DNA from: Dehalococcoides mccartyi
GTDB taxonomy: Bacteria; Chloroflexota; Dehalococcoidia; UBA2979
Length of the DNA stretch: 64,000 bases
NCBI GenBank assembly: GCA_945865925.1
Contig: CAMBFG010000005.1
Span: 124,001 to 188,000, forward strand
Direction: 5' to 3'
Both the position numbers and the translations under genes were made by a program. The notes below the pieces were generated by a model, which saw nothing but the letters and a program-made list of their open reading frames with translations, was not told the origin of the DNA and ran no database searches. Positions 1 to 10,432 of the stretch are shown in pieces; the stretch's first letter is position 1, and every line of letters begins with the position of its first letter.

Positions 1-79
1 AGCAGACGTCACTCCGGTCGAAGTAGACGCCGTTGAGACCTCGATGGATCTGGATCTGCTCGTCGGTCGCGTCCGCCAT
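1..79 (-). CDS. Citrate synthase-like protein, N-terminal fragment
   Basis: The first 26 codons of a leftward gene run off the window edge. The ATG at 79 is preceded by an AGGGG ribosome-binding site. The peptide reads MADATDEQIQIHRGLNGVYF and then DRSDVC. The pattern of a short leader followed by GL-x-GV-x-x-x-x-S is how citrate and methylcitrate synthases begin, just before their conserved IDG turn. The neighbouring acetyl-CoA synthetase fits acetyl-CoA metabolism. The assignment rests on a very short stretch and is tentative. Confidence 0.45.
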   Translation of the reverse strand, partial: MADATDEQIQIHRGLNGVYFDRSDVC

Positions 80-167
80 CACCCCTCGCCCTTCCGCTGG
101 GAGAGAGTCTAGCGGGCAGCGCGCGGAGACTCGCGGCCGGCTGCTCGAAGTCACCGGTCTCCACGGA

Positions 168-1025
168 CTAGCGGGGCGCGGCGAGGGCCTCTTCCAGCCG
201 CTGCCGGGCGACTTCGACCAGGCGGTCGGGTGCCAGGACCGGCGTCGGCAGGGTGGTCCCGGCACCGAAGGTGACCTCGACCACTGTTGAGAGCAGTCCA
301 TCGCGTGCGACGCCCACGGTGACCATGTGCTGAGTGATGGCCGAGCCGCCCTCGCCGAGTGCGATTGCAAGGACGTTCGCCGCTGAGCCCTCGGGCAGGG
401 CGGACACGCTGCGTATCTCACTGATGGTGATCGCCGCGCTCGGGAGGATGCCGCCCATGATCCGCTCAACCTCTGCCTTGACGCACGCCTTGGTCTGTTC
501 GCCGATTGGTTGGCGGAGCGCCTGGACGCTCCGGGCAGCGCCGTCGCCGGCACGGGCCACCATCGAAATGACCGAACCGAGGACGTTGTCCGAAGTCAGC
601 GTGCGGACAACACCGTCACCGATCGCCGTCCCGCCGCCGCCCTCCAACGTGGGTGCCAGACAGGCCTCGATCATGGCCTGCGCGAGCTGAGACTGCTGGC
701 CGCCGAGCACCGCGATCGCGAAACCATTGGACATGCCGACGTCATGTGCTTTCCATGTGCCGGGAATGTCACCAGGCTGCAGCGTCGCCCTGGTGAGGAG
801 CGGCTGGAGCGCTTCCCGCGTCAGCGAGGACGTGGCCTGGCTGTCGCCGGTATTCGAGGGGACAGGTTGATCGTCATCGGGCTGCTTGGAGCAGGCGACG
901 GTGATGACGGCGAGGGCCGTCAGGAGCAGCGTGATGTTGTGCGCGGAGCGCCAGCGTGTTGTGAGAATCCTTCGAGTCTTCCCACCGCTCCGTGACAAAA
1001 GTGGCCGCGGCCGCCCGGTGGCCAT
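168..1025 (-). CDS. Putative lipoprotein, function unknown (paralogue of 1053-1883)
   Basis: A 285-residue secreted protein. A basic N-terminus is followed by a hydrophobic stretch (about residues 31-44) ending in a lipobox-like TVAC, so Cys45 would be lipidated. The next 25 residues are a polar Ser/Thr/Asp linker. The body has no catalytic motif I recognise. It resembles the upstream gene product in plan: lipobox, linker, a TLQPGDIPGTW segment matching LRTDLPPAPWV, then alternating Ala/Val/Gly strands. It lies 27 bp behind that gene, so the two are probably a duplicated pair in the acsA transcript. The start could be further in; no strong ribosome-binding site is visible. Confidence 0.6.
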   Translation of the reverse strand: MATGRPRPLLSRSGGKTRRILTTRWRSAHNITLLLTALAVITVACSKQPDDDQPVPSNTGDSQATSSLTREALQPLLTRATLQPGDIPGTWKAHDVGMSNGFAIAVLGGQQSQLAQAMIEACLAPTLEGGGGTAIGDGVVRTLTSDNVLGSVISMVARAGDGAARSVQALRQPIGEQTKACVKAEVERIMGGILPSAAITISEIRSVSALPEGSAANVLAIALGEGGSAITQHMVTVGVARDGLLSTVVEVTFGAGTTLPTPVLAPDRLVEVARQRLEEALAAPR

Positions 1026-1052
1026 CGCAATAGCGCAGCGGTCTCGTCCTCG

Positions 1053-1882
1053 CTACGGGAGTCCGATGGCCTCGCCGAGGCGCGTCCCGCTCGCTGCGAG
1101 GAGGTCGAGCGGTCGTCCCGGCAGGAAAGGCACCTCGTCGCGCGGGACGATGGCGACTTCGGCAGTCACCGAGACCAACGGGCCTGCTGCGATGGCGATC
1201 GAGACCATGCTGACGGTGAATACGCTGTCACCACCGCTCACACGCGCCACGAACTGCGCACTCCCCACCCCCGGCGGGAGCCCCTCGGCGCCGCCGTGGT
1301 CGAGGACGTCGATGCGTCCGCCGGGCAGCTGCGTCGCCATCGCGGAGGCGAGCGCCTCGGAGAGGCACCGTGCCACCTCGGTCGTGTCGACGGCCGCCTG
1401 ACCGCGGTCGATCACCGCCTGAGCGTCCACCCCGGTGCGGAAGACCCCGCTGACCAGCGTCGTCCCCTGGGCGGCAGTGGCGATGCTGAACACCCGCATC
1501 ACGCCGACCGCGGACGGATCGCCCGTGGGGAACGAGACGATGCAGCCCGACCCGAGGATCGGCAGCAGCCGCGTGCGATCGCCGACGGCTGCGGCAGTCA
1601 GCGCGGAGGTGGCATCGCGCAGGCCCACCTCGGTCATCACCCACGGTGCTGGCGGAAGGTCGGTGCGCAGGACCAGCGACTTCGAGAGCACCGGCTCCAG
1701 TTGCGCCGTGGTCATGGTGCGCATTTGCTGCGGCGTCAGAGCGACTGGCGTCGCGGCGGGCGTGGCTGTCACCGCAGGTGTCGCCGTCGAAATGCCCGAG
1801 GGCGCCGCCGCCTTCGGCTCGTCTGCACAGGCGATGAGGGCGAATGCGCAACCGAACGCGAGGACCGACGGGAACCCTCGCA

Positions 1883-1883
<1 letters not shown>
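1053..1883 (-). CDS. Putative lipoprotein, function unknown
   Basis: A 276-residue protein with a short signal sequence and a lipobox (ALIAC, Cys19), followed by an Ala/Pro/Thr-rich linker. This predicts a membrane-anchored lipoprotein outside the cytoplasm. The GTG start overlaps the acsA stop by one base (TAGTG), so its translation is probably coupled to acsA. It is a paralogue of the next gene downstream. No enzyme motif is visible. Linkage to acsA may reflect shared expression rather than function. Confidence 0.65.
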
Positions 1884-3631
<1,748 letters not shown>

Positions 3632-3684
3632 CGCGCGCCCCCTACCGTCCGCATCGCTCGCAGGCGGGAGTATAGGACGAGGGC

Positions 3685-4335
3685 TCAGATTCGCGCGGAC
3701 GCGCACATCGCAACGAGCGGGCACTCCGGGCAATGGGGATTTCGAGGAGTACAAATTAGGGCGCCGAGGTCGACGAGCGCGTACAGCGTCGCGAGTCCCC
3801 GACGCGGTGGCCCCGACACGAGGTCAAGAGCGAGCGCGCGCAACTCCGGCTTCTTCCGTGGCTCGCCGCGCTCCCACGTCCAGCCAGTCACGCGAGAGAG
3901 CACGCGCGCGACATTGCCATCGACGGGTGCTTTGTTTGTGCGTTGTCCGTCCGCCAGCGCAACGACCGTGCGACCGTACGAGCCAAGTCCAGTGGCGGGT
4001 TCACCGCGCATCGTCGAACGGGCCATCCCGATGAGCCTGCCAGCCCTCTGCACTCCGAGCCCGAGTGGGCTGACAACTCGGATAAGTGTCGCCTCCCGCG
4101 CGCGGGCGAGATGTGCGTAGTCCGGGTAGCGCTCGATAACTCGCCGCCAGTACGACTCGACTGCTTCGCCTCGGGTCTTTTGCAAGAGGATCTCGGCGAC
4201 CGCGATTTCATACGGGCTCGCATCGCGCCACGGGAAGTGGCGCGCGTGCTTCCTGGCCCAAGCACGGACCGAGTTCCCAAGGCCCGCGGTTCGGGTGTGT
4301 CCAATCGTCCTCACTACACCTCGATGGACATGCAA
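3685..4335 (-). CDS. T/G-mismatch thymine-DNA glycosylase of the HhH-GPD family (Mig.Mth-like)
   Basis: A 216-residue helix-hairpin-helix base-excision glycosylase. FPWRD (34-38) and AEILLQKT (47-54) open the fold, GLGSYGRT (116-122) is the hairpin, and VDGNVARV carries catalytic Asp139. Cys195, 202, 205 and 211 form the C-X6-C-X2-C-X5-C iron-sulphur cluster. The hairpin position that is Lys in EndoIII and Ser in MutY is Tyr120 here, as in the Methanothermobacter plasmid T/G glycosylase. The likely role is removal of thymine produced by deamination of 5-methylcytosine at the partner methyltransferase's sites. The start overlaps the endonuclease gene by 22 bp, which indicates co-expression. 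A MutY paralogue is the alternative. Confidence 0.8.
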   Translation of the reverse strand: MHVHRGVVRTIGHTRTAGLGNSVRAWARKHARHFPWRDASPYEIAVAEILLQKTRGEAVESYWRRVIERYPDYAHLARAREATLIRVVSPLGLGVQRAGRLIGMARSTMRGEPATGLGSYGRTVVALADGQRTNKAPVDGNVARVLSRVTGWTWERGEPRKKPELRALALDLVSGPPRRGLATLYALVDLGALICTPRNPHCPECPLVAMCASARI

Positions 4336-5189
4336 TAACCTCGGTCGAGTGGCGGCAAACCGAGGTGCTTGAGTGTTTTCCGATCTTTCGGAGAGGATTG
4401 GCGAAGGACGTCATATCCAACCTTCTCCGGGCTACTTTTATTCGAAGCGTCTTTACGCATGCGTCGTTTCCAGTCCTCGTGCCCCTGTGCAATAGCATGC
4501 ACGACGGTCTCGGGGATTGGTGTCATCTTGATGGCCAAGAACAGTCGGTTGATTCGCTGCTGGGCTGAGACTGACGAGTCGGTCACGGCGGCACGAGTAT
4601 CTAGATCCATCGAAGCCATGAATCCAATAATCGATGTTTGCGGGATTCGATTCTGAATGAGCCATTTCACGCGTGTCTTGCCGACCGCGCTGACCTGCCG
4701 TTTTTTGTCCTGATTCTGACTTGGCCTAAGAGAATCAACGCTAGTTCTCAAGAGCCCTGCTGAAACACTTTGCTTTTGCTCATCGAAGCTAGTCAGCAAA
4801 CAGAGATGGCCGAAAGCCTCATGAGGGATCATCCATTCCCCACGCATTGAGAATTTGACATCGACTTCTTCGCCAGCGACTCGCAAGTCGAGCTTCTGCC
4901 CTCGTTCTAGTTCTAGTTCCATGCGTAGGAGATTCTCGACGCGAATACCGATGACAGTCTTCTCAGGTTGGTCTAGATCAGCCACTTGCCAACGGCCGCT
5001 CCGAATTGGGTCGACAACCTCGTCGACGGCGCGGGCGATTCCTTCGGAAATTCGGTAATCCCAGTTCGGGAGAGCGCGTAAGGCGATCTCGACCGCAGCA
5101 AGAGCGGTGTCTAGCGGTGGCGGTACTTGAACCATTGAAGAATCATGCCGCACGTTGTTGGTGAACGTACAGCACCGCGGACGAGTCAT
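4314..5189 (-). CDS. Type II restriction endonuclease, NaeI family
   Basis: A 291-residue protein that I match to NaeI from memory of the family. Shared landmarks are EKT (76-78), VEN with Glu85, Asp101, the DVKFS core (Asp110, Lys112), a GEWMIPHEAFGHLC stretch, and a C-terminal half with a DWKRR-like segment and a LGLPPLDRG tail. The spacing Glu85-Asp101-Asp110-Lys112 equals that of NaeI's catalytic Glu70-Asp86-Asp95-Lys97. NaeI cuts GCCGGC and needs two sites. The ligase-like L-Y-D-G motif of NaeI reads V-V-D-P here. Base composition is clearly AT-richer than its neighbours, which suggests transfer. It lies 24 bp behind the methyltransferase gene. Confidence 0.85.
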   Translation of the reverse strand: MTRPRCCTFTNNVRHDSSMVQVPPPLDTALAAVEIALRALPNWDYRISEGIARAVDEVVDPIRSGRWQVADLDQPEKTVIGIRVENLLRMELELERGQKLDLRVAGEEVDVKFSMRGEWMIPHEAFGHLCLLTSFDEQKQSVSAGLLRTSVDSLRPSQNQDKKRQVSAVGKTRVKWLIQNRIPQTSIIGFMASMDLDTRAAVTDSSVSAQQRINRLFLAIKMTPIPETVVHAIAQGHEDWKRRMRKDASNKSSPEKVGYDVLRQSSPKDRKTLKHLGLPPLDRGYCMSIEV

Positions 5190-5213
5190 GGCATGCAGAG
5201 AACTATCTTGAAT

Positions 5214-6257
5214 CTATAGGGCTCGGGCGTTCGCGCCAAAACTCAGTGAAGTCTCCATCAACCTTACTTGAACCGTTCGCGCCCCAGACTGAGTTGGGTC
5301 AGCGTGGAGTGCGTTCGCGACCTCGGTTGCTATCGCGGCCGCAACTGGTGGCGGGAATGCGTTCCCGACCTGTCGGTACTGCGCGGTCTTTCGCCCGAAG
5401 AAGCTCCAGTCGTCGGGGAAGCCCTGGACACGTGCCACCATCGGGATCGTTAGCCGCGGCATCGCGTCCTTCGGAAAGTCTTTCCCAGGAGCTTCATCGG
5501 CAAGCCCCTTGCCGTCCACACCGAGGTTCGCCCATTGCTGTCGTGCGCGTGTCGGGCCGAGGTCGGGTCCCCCGTGCTTCTTGGAGCCCCCGACGAGCGT
5601 GGGTGCGATCCCTGCGGCGCGCTTCTTCCAGGCAGCAGCCCCTGGCCACTTGCGTGATGCCATAAGGTCACCGATTGCAGAACCGACGGTGGGTGTCGGT
5701 AGGGCTGACACCGGCCAGACGAAGTGCTGCCAATGCTCTCGCCTCATCGCAACGAGGATCGATCGAGGGCGCAGTTGAGGGACACCAAAATCACTTGCAT
5801 GGAACAGACGCCACTCGCCGACGTACCCGAGTGATTCCAGCTCAGCGATGATCGTCGCTCGGTACGGCGTGAAGCGTTTCGAGAGGAGCCCACGCACGTT
5901 CTCGATCATCACCGCGCGTGGGTTCGCTTCTGCGACGAGGCGGAGCATCTCCGGAAAGAGATCACGCTCGTCATCGCTGCCGAGTTGTTTTCCGGCGATC
6001 GAAAAAGGCGGACATGGGACACCGCCCGCGAGGAGGTCGATCCCGTCGAACGCACGCCCGGAGAAGTCATGCACGTCGACTTGGCGAACGTCCCACGAAG
6101 GCCGGTTCAGACGCAGGGTTGCGCATGCAGCCGCATCAAGTTCGACGGCGGCTTCGAGCTCAAACCCAGCCCGCTCAAGGCCGAGCGCTTGGCCCCCGGC
6201 GCCAGCGCAGATCTCTAGCGACCTCAGGGCGGGCGCGTACGCGCCAGACTCTTCCAT
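5214..6257 (-). CDS. DNA (cytosine-5-)-methyltransferase of the NaeI-type system
   Basis: A C5-cytosine methyltransferase that protects the host from the adjacent NaeI-like endonuclease. Ordered motifs are visible: I (EICAGAGGQALGLERAGF), IV with the catalytic cysteine (GGVPCPPFS), VI (ENVRG), VIII (QLRPRS), a target-recognition region starting GIAPTLVGGSKKHGG, and X (YRQVGNAFPPPVA). I use the ATG at 6257, giving 347 residues; a TTG at 6284 could add nine. It is the first gene of a methyltransferase-endonuclease-glycosylase operon, so methylation would precede cutting activity. I infer the recognition sequence GCCGGC only from the partner enzyme's family. Confidence 0.92.
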   Translation of the reverse strand: MEESGAYAPALRSLEICAGAGGQALGLERAGFELEAAVELDAAACATLRLNRPSWDVRQVDVHDFSGRAFDGIDLLAGGVPCPPFSIAGKQLGSDDERDLFPEMLRLVAEANPRAVMIENVRGLLSKRFTPYRATIIAELESLGYVGEWRLFHASDFGVPQLRPRSILVAMRREHWQHFVWPVSALPTPTVGSAIGDLMASRKWPGAAAWKKRAAGIAPTLVGGSKKHGGPDLGPTRARQQWANLGVDGKGLADEAPGKDFPKDAMPRLTIPMVARVQGFPDDWSFFGRKTAQYRQVGNAFPPPVAAAIATEVANALHADPTQSGARTVQVRLMETSLSFGANARAL

Positions 6258-6314
6258 GGGCTGGATGCTAACCGATCTGCTCAACTCTTCAGTTCTATTG
6301 TTCGGAACTTACGT

Positions 6315-6320
6315 ACTATA
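6315..6320 (-). promoter_or_regulatory. -10-like box for the restriction-modification operon
   Basis: TATAGT on the minus strand, in the short AT-rich gap between the methyltransferase and the upstream hydrolase gene. No good -35 box is visible in the GC-rich sequence behind it. The leader to the ATG at 6257 would be about 50 nt. Confidence 0.35.
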
Positions 6321-6329
6321 CCACAGCCC

Positions 6330-7346
6330 CTACCGCCCCGCCATCCCCGGCATCCCCGCCATCCCCGCCATCCCCGCCGCAGCCTCGAACGTCGCGCGGA
6401 TCGAGGTGCTGAGGAGCGCGTCGATGTCAGCGTCGGAGGCGCCGTGGGCGCGGAGCCAGGGGACTTCGTGGTCGGGGACCAGCGTCCATACGTCGGGGCG
6501 GGGGTCCGGGTTCCAGCGGCCCCAGAAGCCGGCGGGCGAGCCGTCGTGGCCGAGGCAGGTCTGCGAGGCGTACCCCGCCTGCACGAGGCCGAGCGCGATC
6601 GTCGATCGCGCCTCGACATAGGCCGGGTCCGGCGAGAAGAAGCGGTCGAGGCCCACGGTCGCGCCGCGCTTCGCGAGGCTCGTGAGGTAGGCCATGTCCG
6701 TCGTGTCGTTCGAGTGGCCGATGGTCACCGCGCGCAGGTCGAGGCCTTCCGACTCGAACAGGTCGAGCAGCGGCGTGCCGAGCGCGTCCGTCGCGAGCGT
6801 GTGACAGGAGATCGGGACGCCGGTGGCCTTCGCGGCTCGGGCGGCGCCTCGCGCCATCTTCTCCAGGTGGACGCGTGGGGCGAAGCGGCCCTCGCTGAGC
6901 CGCGCTTCGAGGTCCCACGCGAGTTTGATGATGCCGGCCTTGATGCCGGTGCCGTCGATGCCCTCGGTGATGTCGCGCGTGAAATGCGCGGCCACCTCGT
7001 CCTCCGTCCAGCCGAAGTAGACCGACGGCACCCAGCGGTAGACGCCGGTGGCGCAGACGACGTTGACGCCGTGCTCCGCCTGTCGCTTCGCGACCTCCTC
7101 GAACAGCCACATCTGGCGGCCGAGGTCGAACGGTGTGAGGTCGATCACGGAGTCGATACCCGACTGGTGGACGCGGGCGAGCGCGTTCACTGAGCGGTCG
7201 ACCATCTCCTGCCGTCGTTCCGGTGTGTCCATCAGGCCGGGGATGCGCTCCATCCCGCCGCTGCCATTCGTCAAATGCTCGTGCGAAAGCGTCCGGCCGA
7301 GGGCGGCGCTGTCGATCGGGCCTCGGATCGTGTTCACCTGTGACAT
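6330..7346 (-). CDS. Phosphotriesterase-family metal-dependent hydrolase
   Basis: A 338-residue TIM-barrel hydrolase of the phosphotriesterase/PTE-like lactonase group. Metal ligands can be followed: HEH near the N-terminus (LSHEHL), the bridging lysine in AGIIKLAWD, His in ISCHTLAT, His in TIGHSNDT and the final Asp in LGHDGSP. The natural substrate is unknown; family members hydrolyse lactones, phosphotriesters or related esters. The C-terminus ends in an odd Met-Ala-Gly repeat encoded by a 9-bp tandem repeat. The gene stands alone on the minus strand, just upstream of the restriction-modification operon. Confidence 0.82.
   Translation of the reverse strand: MSQVNTIRGPIDSAALGRTLSHEHLTNGSGGMERIPGLMDTPERRQEMVDRSVNALARVHQSGIDSVIDLTPFDLGRQMWLFEEVAKRQAEHGVNVVCATGVYRWVPSVYFGWTEDEVAAHFTRDITEGIDGTGIKAGIIKLAWDLEARLSEGRFAPRVHLEKMARGAARAAKATGVPISCHTLATDALGTPLLDLFESEGLDLRAVTIGHSNDTTDMAYLTSLAKRGATVGLDRFFSPDPAYVEARSTIALGLVQAGYASQTCLGHDGSPAGFWGRWNPDPRPDVWTLVPDHEVPWLRAHGASDADIDALLSTSIRATFEAAAGMAGMAGMPGMAGR
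6341..6376 (-). repeat. 9-bp tandem repeat inside a coding C-terminus
   Basis: Four consecutive copies of CCATCCCCG (second copy GCATCCCCG) on the plus strand. On the coding strand they give MAG-MAG-MPG-MAG near the end of the phosphotriesterase-like protein. The unit is a multiple of three, so slippage would change tail length without a frameshift. Confidence 0.85.
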
Positions 7347-7373
7347 CGGATGTCCCTTCGCCTGGTCCAGCTG

Positions 7374-8570
7374 TTAGTCGAGCAATCCTGTGAGCACCGT
7401 CCACATCGCCGTGCCCCAGCGGGCGACGCTCGCGGGGTCGCACGCCTTGTCGAAGGTGTCCTGCGGCGAGTGAAAGTAGCGATGTCCGCCGAGGAACGTG
7501 ACATAACGTCCGCCGTACTGGTGGATGTTCCGCGCCTCACCGCCACCGGGCTCGCCGACGCCCATCGCCTCGTACCCCTCGACACCCGCCGAGGCGAGCG
7601 CGGCGGTCGTCAGCGAGTGCAGCGCTTCGTCGGCGGCACCCATGCGGGCGACGGCGTTCTTCGCCCCGATCGAGGCCCCCAGGTGCAGCCAGGCATGCGC
7701 ACCCTTCGGCAGGGCGGCGCGCTGCTTCATGAACTCCTCGAGGCCGGCGTGGTGCAGTTCGTGCCCGGAGGAGGCGACGAAGTGGACCGTGCGCCGTCGC
7801 GCGGGCAGGGCAGCGAGGCCTTCCGCGAGCGCGAGCCAGATCGCGATGCCGCCCCCGCGCTCGGCGGTGCAGGTGAACCAGCCGGACTTCGGCGTCATCA
7901 CGACCAGCGGCGCGGCGGCCTCGTCACTGCCGAGGAGCGTCGCGGTGACATTGGTGGCGCGCGAGTTCAGGCGGTCGCCATCGATCTCTAGAGTGGCCTC
8001 GCCGCCCTGGAGCAACGCGGCGTTGAGGTTGCGCGCGTGCTTCGCCGCGACCTGCAGCACGGGAATGCCGAAGGGCTGGCGGATGTGCTCGGCATTGCGC
8101 AGCACGATCTCCCCCTCCGGGTCCCCGATCGGGACGACGACGCCAAGGGTGCCCTCGTTCTCCAGGGCGGCGTAGTGCGCGCGAGCGTCCGGCGCGACCC
8201 ACTTGCGGTCGCCTTTCAGCACTGACGTCGCGATCAGGATCTTGCCGAAAGGCTCCGGGTCGCCGTCCTCGCCGAGGTCGCCCGTGAGGCCGCCGATGCG
8301 CGTGAAGCCGCCGTCATACATCGGCTCTCCGTCGATGACACCATCCGCCCACGTCAGGCGTGCGCGCTGCACTTCCACCCGAGGGAAGGCGAACCGCTGG
8401 GCCTCCGCGGGTACCCCGGCAGCACCGAGTTCCGCGCGCAGCCACTCCGTCGTGCGGTCGTCGCCTGGCCACCCCGTACGGTGAACGCCGAAGCCCTCGT
8501 AGGCACGCAGGCGAGCCTCGATGCGGGCGGGATCGAGGCCGGACGGGATGCCGGAGGAAATGGGGGACAT
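7374..8570 (-). CDS. M28-like aminopeptidase homologue with an altered metal site
   Basis: A 398-residue protein starting at the ATG at 8570 behind an AGGAGA ribosome-binding site. It has the M28 layout: an early helical domain, a protease-associated-like insert (about 90-230), a GGGIAIWLALAEGLA helix, the strand FVASSGHELHHAGLEEF, and a late YFHSPQDT carrying the usual last histidine. The early H-x-D ligand strand reads VVMTPKSGWF and the N-D position reads ERGGG, so standard zinc ligands are missing. Where M28 enzymes have an EE motif it has HELHH, which also fits HExxH. It could be an unusual peptidase or a non-catalytic relative. Confidence 0.65.
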   Translation of the reverse strand: MSPISSGIPSGLDPARIEARLRAYEGFGVHRTGWPGDDRTTEWLRAELGAAGVPAEAQRFAFPRVEVQRARLTWADGVIDGEPMYDGGFTRIGGLTGDLGEDGDPEPFGKILIATSVLKGDRKWVAPDARAHYAALENEGTLGVVVPIGDPEGEIVLRNAEHIRQPFGIPVLQVAAKHARNLNAALLQGGEATLEIDGDRLNSRATNVTATLLGSDEAAAPLVVMTPKSGWFTCTAERGGGIAIWLALAEGLAALPARRRTVHFVASSGHELHHAGLEEFMKQRAALPKGAHAWLHLGASIGAKNAVARMGAADEALHSLTTAALASAGVEGYEAMGVGEPGGGEARNIHQYGGRYVTFLGGHRYFHSPQDTFDKACDPASVARWGTAMWTVLTGLLD

Positions 8571-8788
8571 CGGCTCTCCTGTGCGCTCGCGAAGTCTGTG
8601 AGTGGTCGCGCCTCGATGTACGCCCCGGCCAGCGGCGACGTCAAACCGCACACACATGCAAAGAAAACATCTTTGACCGATGAGAAATGGCGACATCGCG
8701 AGGTTCAGACGACCAAACACGTGACGCAACGGTTCCGTTACATCAGATAGAATCCCTTTCACCACCCGTCCGAGGAGTCTTCGCTTTT

Positions 8789-10432
8789 ATGCGTAAGCCT
8801 GCACGCGCCGTCTCTGGACGTTTCTTCGCCATCGCGGTCGTCTGCGCTGCTGTGTGCCTCGCGCTCAGCCTCGTCTCCTCGGCTGCCGCGGAGGGGCCGG
8901 GTCATGTTGAGTACGTGCCCGCGCCCGGTGAGACCTCCTTCGACGGGGCCGGCACCGTCCTCGTCAGCATGGACGGCATCACGGTGCCGATGGAGCAGGC
9001 GATCCAGTTCTTTGCCAGTACCGGGCAAGCCGTCCGTTGGGCCTCGAACGTGGTGCCCGTCCCGTTCTGCACGATGCAGAGCAGTCGCCCGAGTGGCATG
9101 ACCGCAGAGCTGTTCCGCGACGCCGTCCGCGAGGCGGCATTGATGTGGAACGACGTGGACGCTGCGGTTGGCGTCCGATACATCGGCGACTGCGCAACCG
9201 GGTTCCGCGTCGAGCTCGACAACAACCGGAACGAGATCGGCTGGGACGACACGCGAAACCTCGTCTCCGGCTCGCAGGCCGGGGTGACGCAGGGGTCATG
9301 GACGAACTCGTTCGGACGGCGTGACTTCGCGGAGACGGACATCGTCCTCGACAGCAATCTGCGCGTACCGGACGCCTGCTTCCGCACCGTGATGGCGCAC
9401 GAGATCGGCCACGCGCTGGGCTTCGGCCATTCGGACGCGCGGGCAGATCTGATGTACCCCTCCTTCACAACCTCAAACCTCTCCACCTGTCGCCCGACGG
9501 CATCGCCCGCCGAGGTCGCGTGGCTGGTCAGCCTGTACGGATCCAATCGGAAGCCAGTGATCACCTCGCCCGGCGAGCGCGTCGTTTTCGCCAGCTCCCC
9601 GGTGAGCCTGAGCGTGCAGGCGAGCGATCCCGAGGGCGATTCGCTGACGTTCGAGTGGACGCAGACGGCTGGCACGCCGGTGGCGTTGAGCGCCTCCGGC
9701 GCTTCCGTCTCGCTCGTGGCGCCCGCGACCGGCACCGTGACCCTTGAAGTCGCAGCGCTGGACCGCTACCTGCATCGCAGCACGGCGAGCGTGACGCTGA
9801 CCGTCACGACGCTGCCGAGTGCTCCCCCCTCAGTGCCCTCACTCCAGTCCATCCTCGCGAACTCCGCGCGGAACGGGACCACGCTGCGATGGAGTCTGGC
9901 CGACGGCGCTCAGACGCACGAGTTCTGCGTGACCCGCGTCGGTTCGGCGATCTGTACGGCGCAATCGGACGCGTCAGCGGATATCAGTTGGGCGACCAGC
10001 CTCACCTCGGGCGGTCGCGCCGACGAGAGCACTGTCCTGGCCCTCGACATGCGCGCCACCGGGATGCGTGCCTGCAACGCTCAAGGCTGCTCCAGCGTGG
10101 GCGTGGGCCCCCTGATGGGCGGGTTCCAGTGGACGAACTGGGGCCTCTCCTACGACGTGGTCGCCATGGCCTACGACGTGCCGGGGACCTCGATCCGCTT
10201 CACGATCGCCGGTGCCGTGAACACGGGGATCACTTCGCGGCGCTTCGTCCTCTACACCGGCCCGGACGAAGACCCGCAGCGCACGTTGATCCGCGATTGC
10301 GGCATCCTCGACCCCGGGCAGTCGTGTATCGGCCTGCTGGGCTCGTCAGCAAGTGGCCATGGGGCGCTCGCTGTGGTGGAGTCGAGCGCGCTCGGTACGC
10401 CGGGTGCGATCCACCGAGTGCGCATTCGCTAG
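8789..10432 (+). CDS. Secreted matrixin-like zinc metalloprotease with Ig-like repeats
   Basis: A 547-residue exported protein. The ATG at 8789 begins a basic N-terminus, a hydrophobic core and an Ala-x-Ala cleavage site (SSAAAEG). The catalytic domain (about 80-260) has MAHEIGHALGFGHSD, the HExxHxxGxxH zinc signature, followed by the expected Met-turn (LMYPS). Next come a PKD/REJ-like domain (about 265-360, SDPEGDSLTFEWTQ) and a fibronectin-III-like domain, then a C-terminal beta-rich region with several cysteine pairs. It probably degrades proteins at the cell surface or outside. Its stop codon shares a CTAG with the convergent DUF983 gene. Confidence 0.85.
   Translation: MRKPARAVSGRFFAIAVVCAAVCLALSLVSSAAAEGPGHVEYVPAPGETSFDGAGTVLVSMDGITVPMEQAIQFFASTGQAVRWASNVVPVPFCTMQSSRPSGMTAELFRDAVREAALMWNDVDAAVGVRYIGDCATGFRVELDNNRNEIGWDDTRNLVSGSQAGVTQGSWTNSFGRRDFAETDIVLDSNLRVPDACFRTVMAHEIGHALGFGHSDARADLMYPSFTTSNLSTCRPTASPAEVAWLVSLYGSNRKPVITSPGERVVFASSPVSLSVQASDPEGDSLTFEWTQTAGTPVALSASGASVSLVAPATGTVTLEVAALDRYLHRSTASVTLTVTTLPSAPPSVPSLQSILANSARNGTTLRWSLADGAQTHEFCVTRVGSAICTAQSDASADISWATSLTSGGRADESTVLALDMRATGMRACNAQGCSSVGVGPLMGGFQWTNWGLSYDVVAMAYDVPGTSIRFTIAGAVNTGITSRRFVLYTGPDEDPQRTLIRDCGILDPGQSCIGLLGSSASGHGALAVVESSALGTPGAIHRVRIR

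Noticed and set aside
4314-4335. MutY as the identity of the glycosylase
   Set aside because: The hairpin tyrosine, the AEILLQKT motif and the restriction-modification context fit a T/G glycosylase better; the MutY C-terminal 8-oxoG domain is absent.
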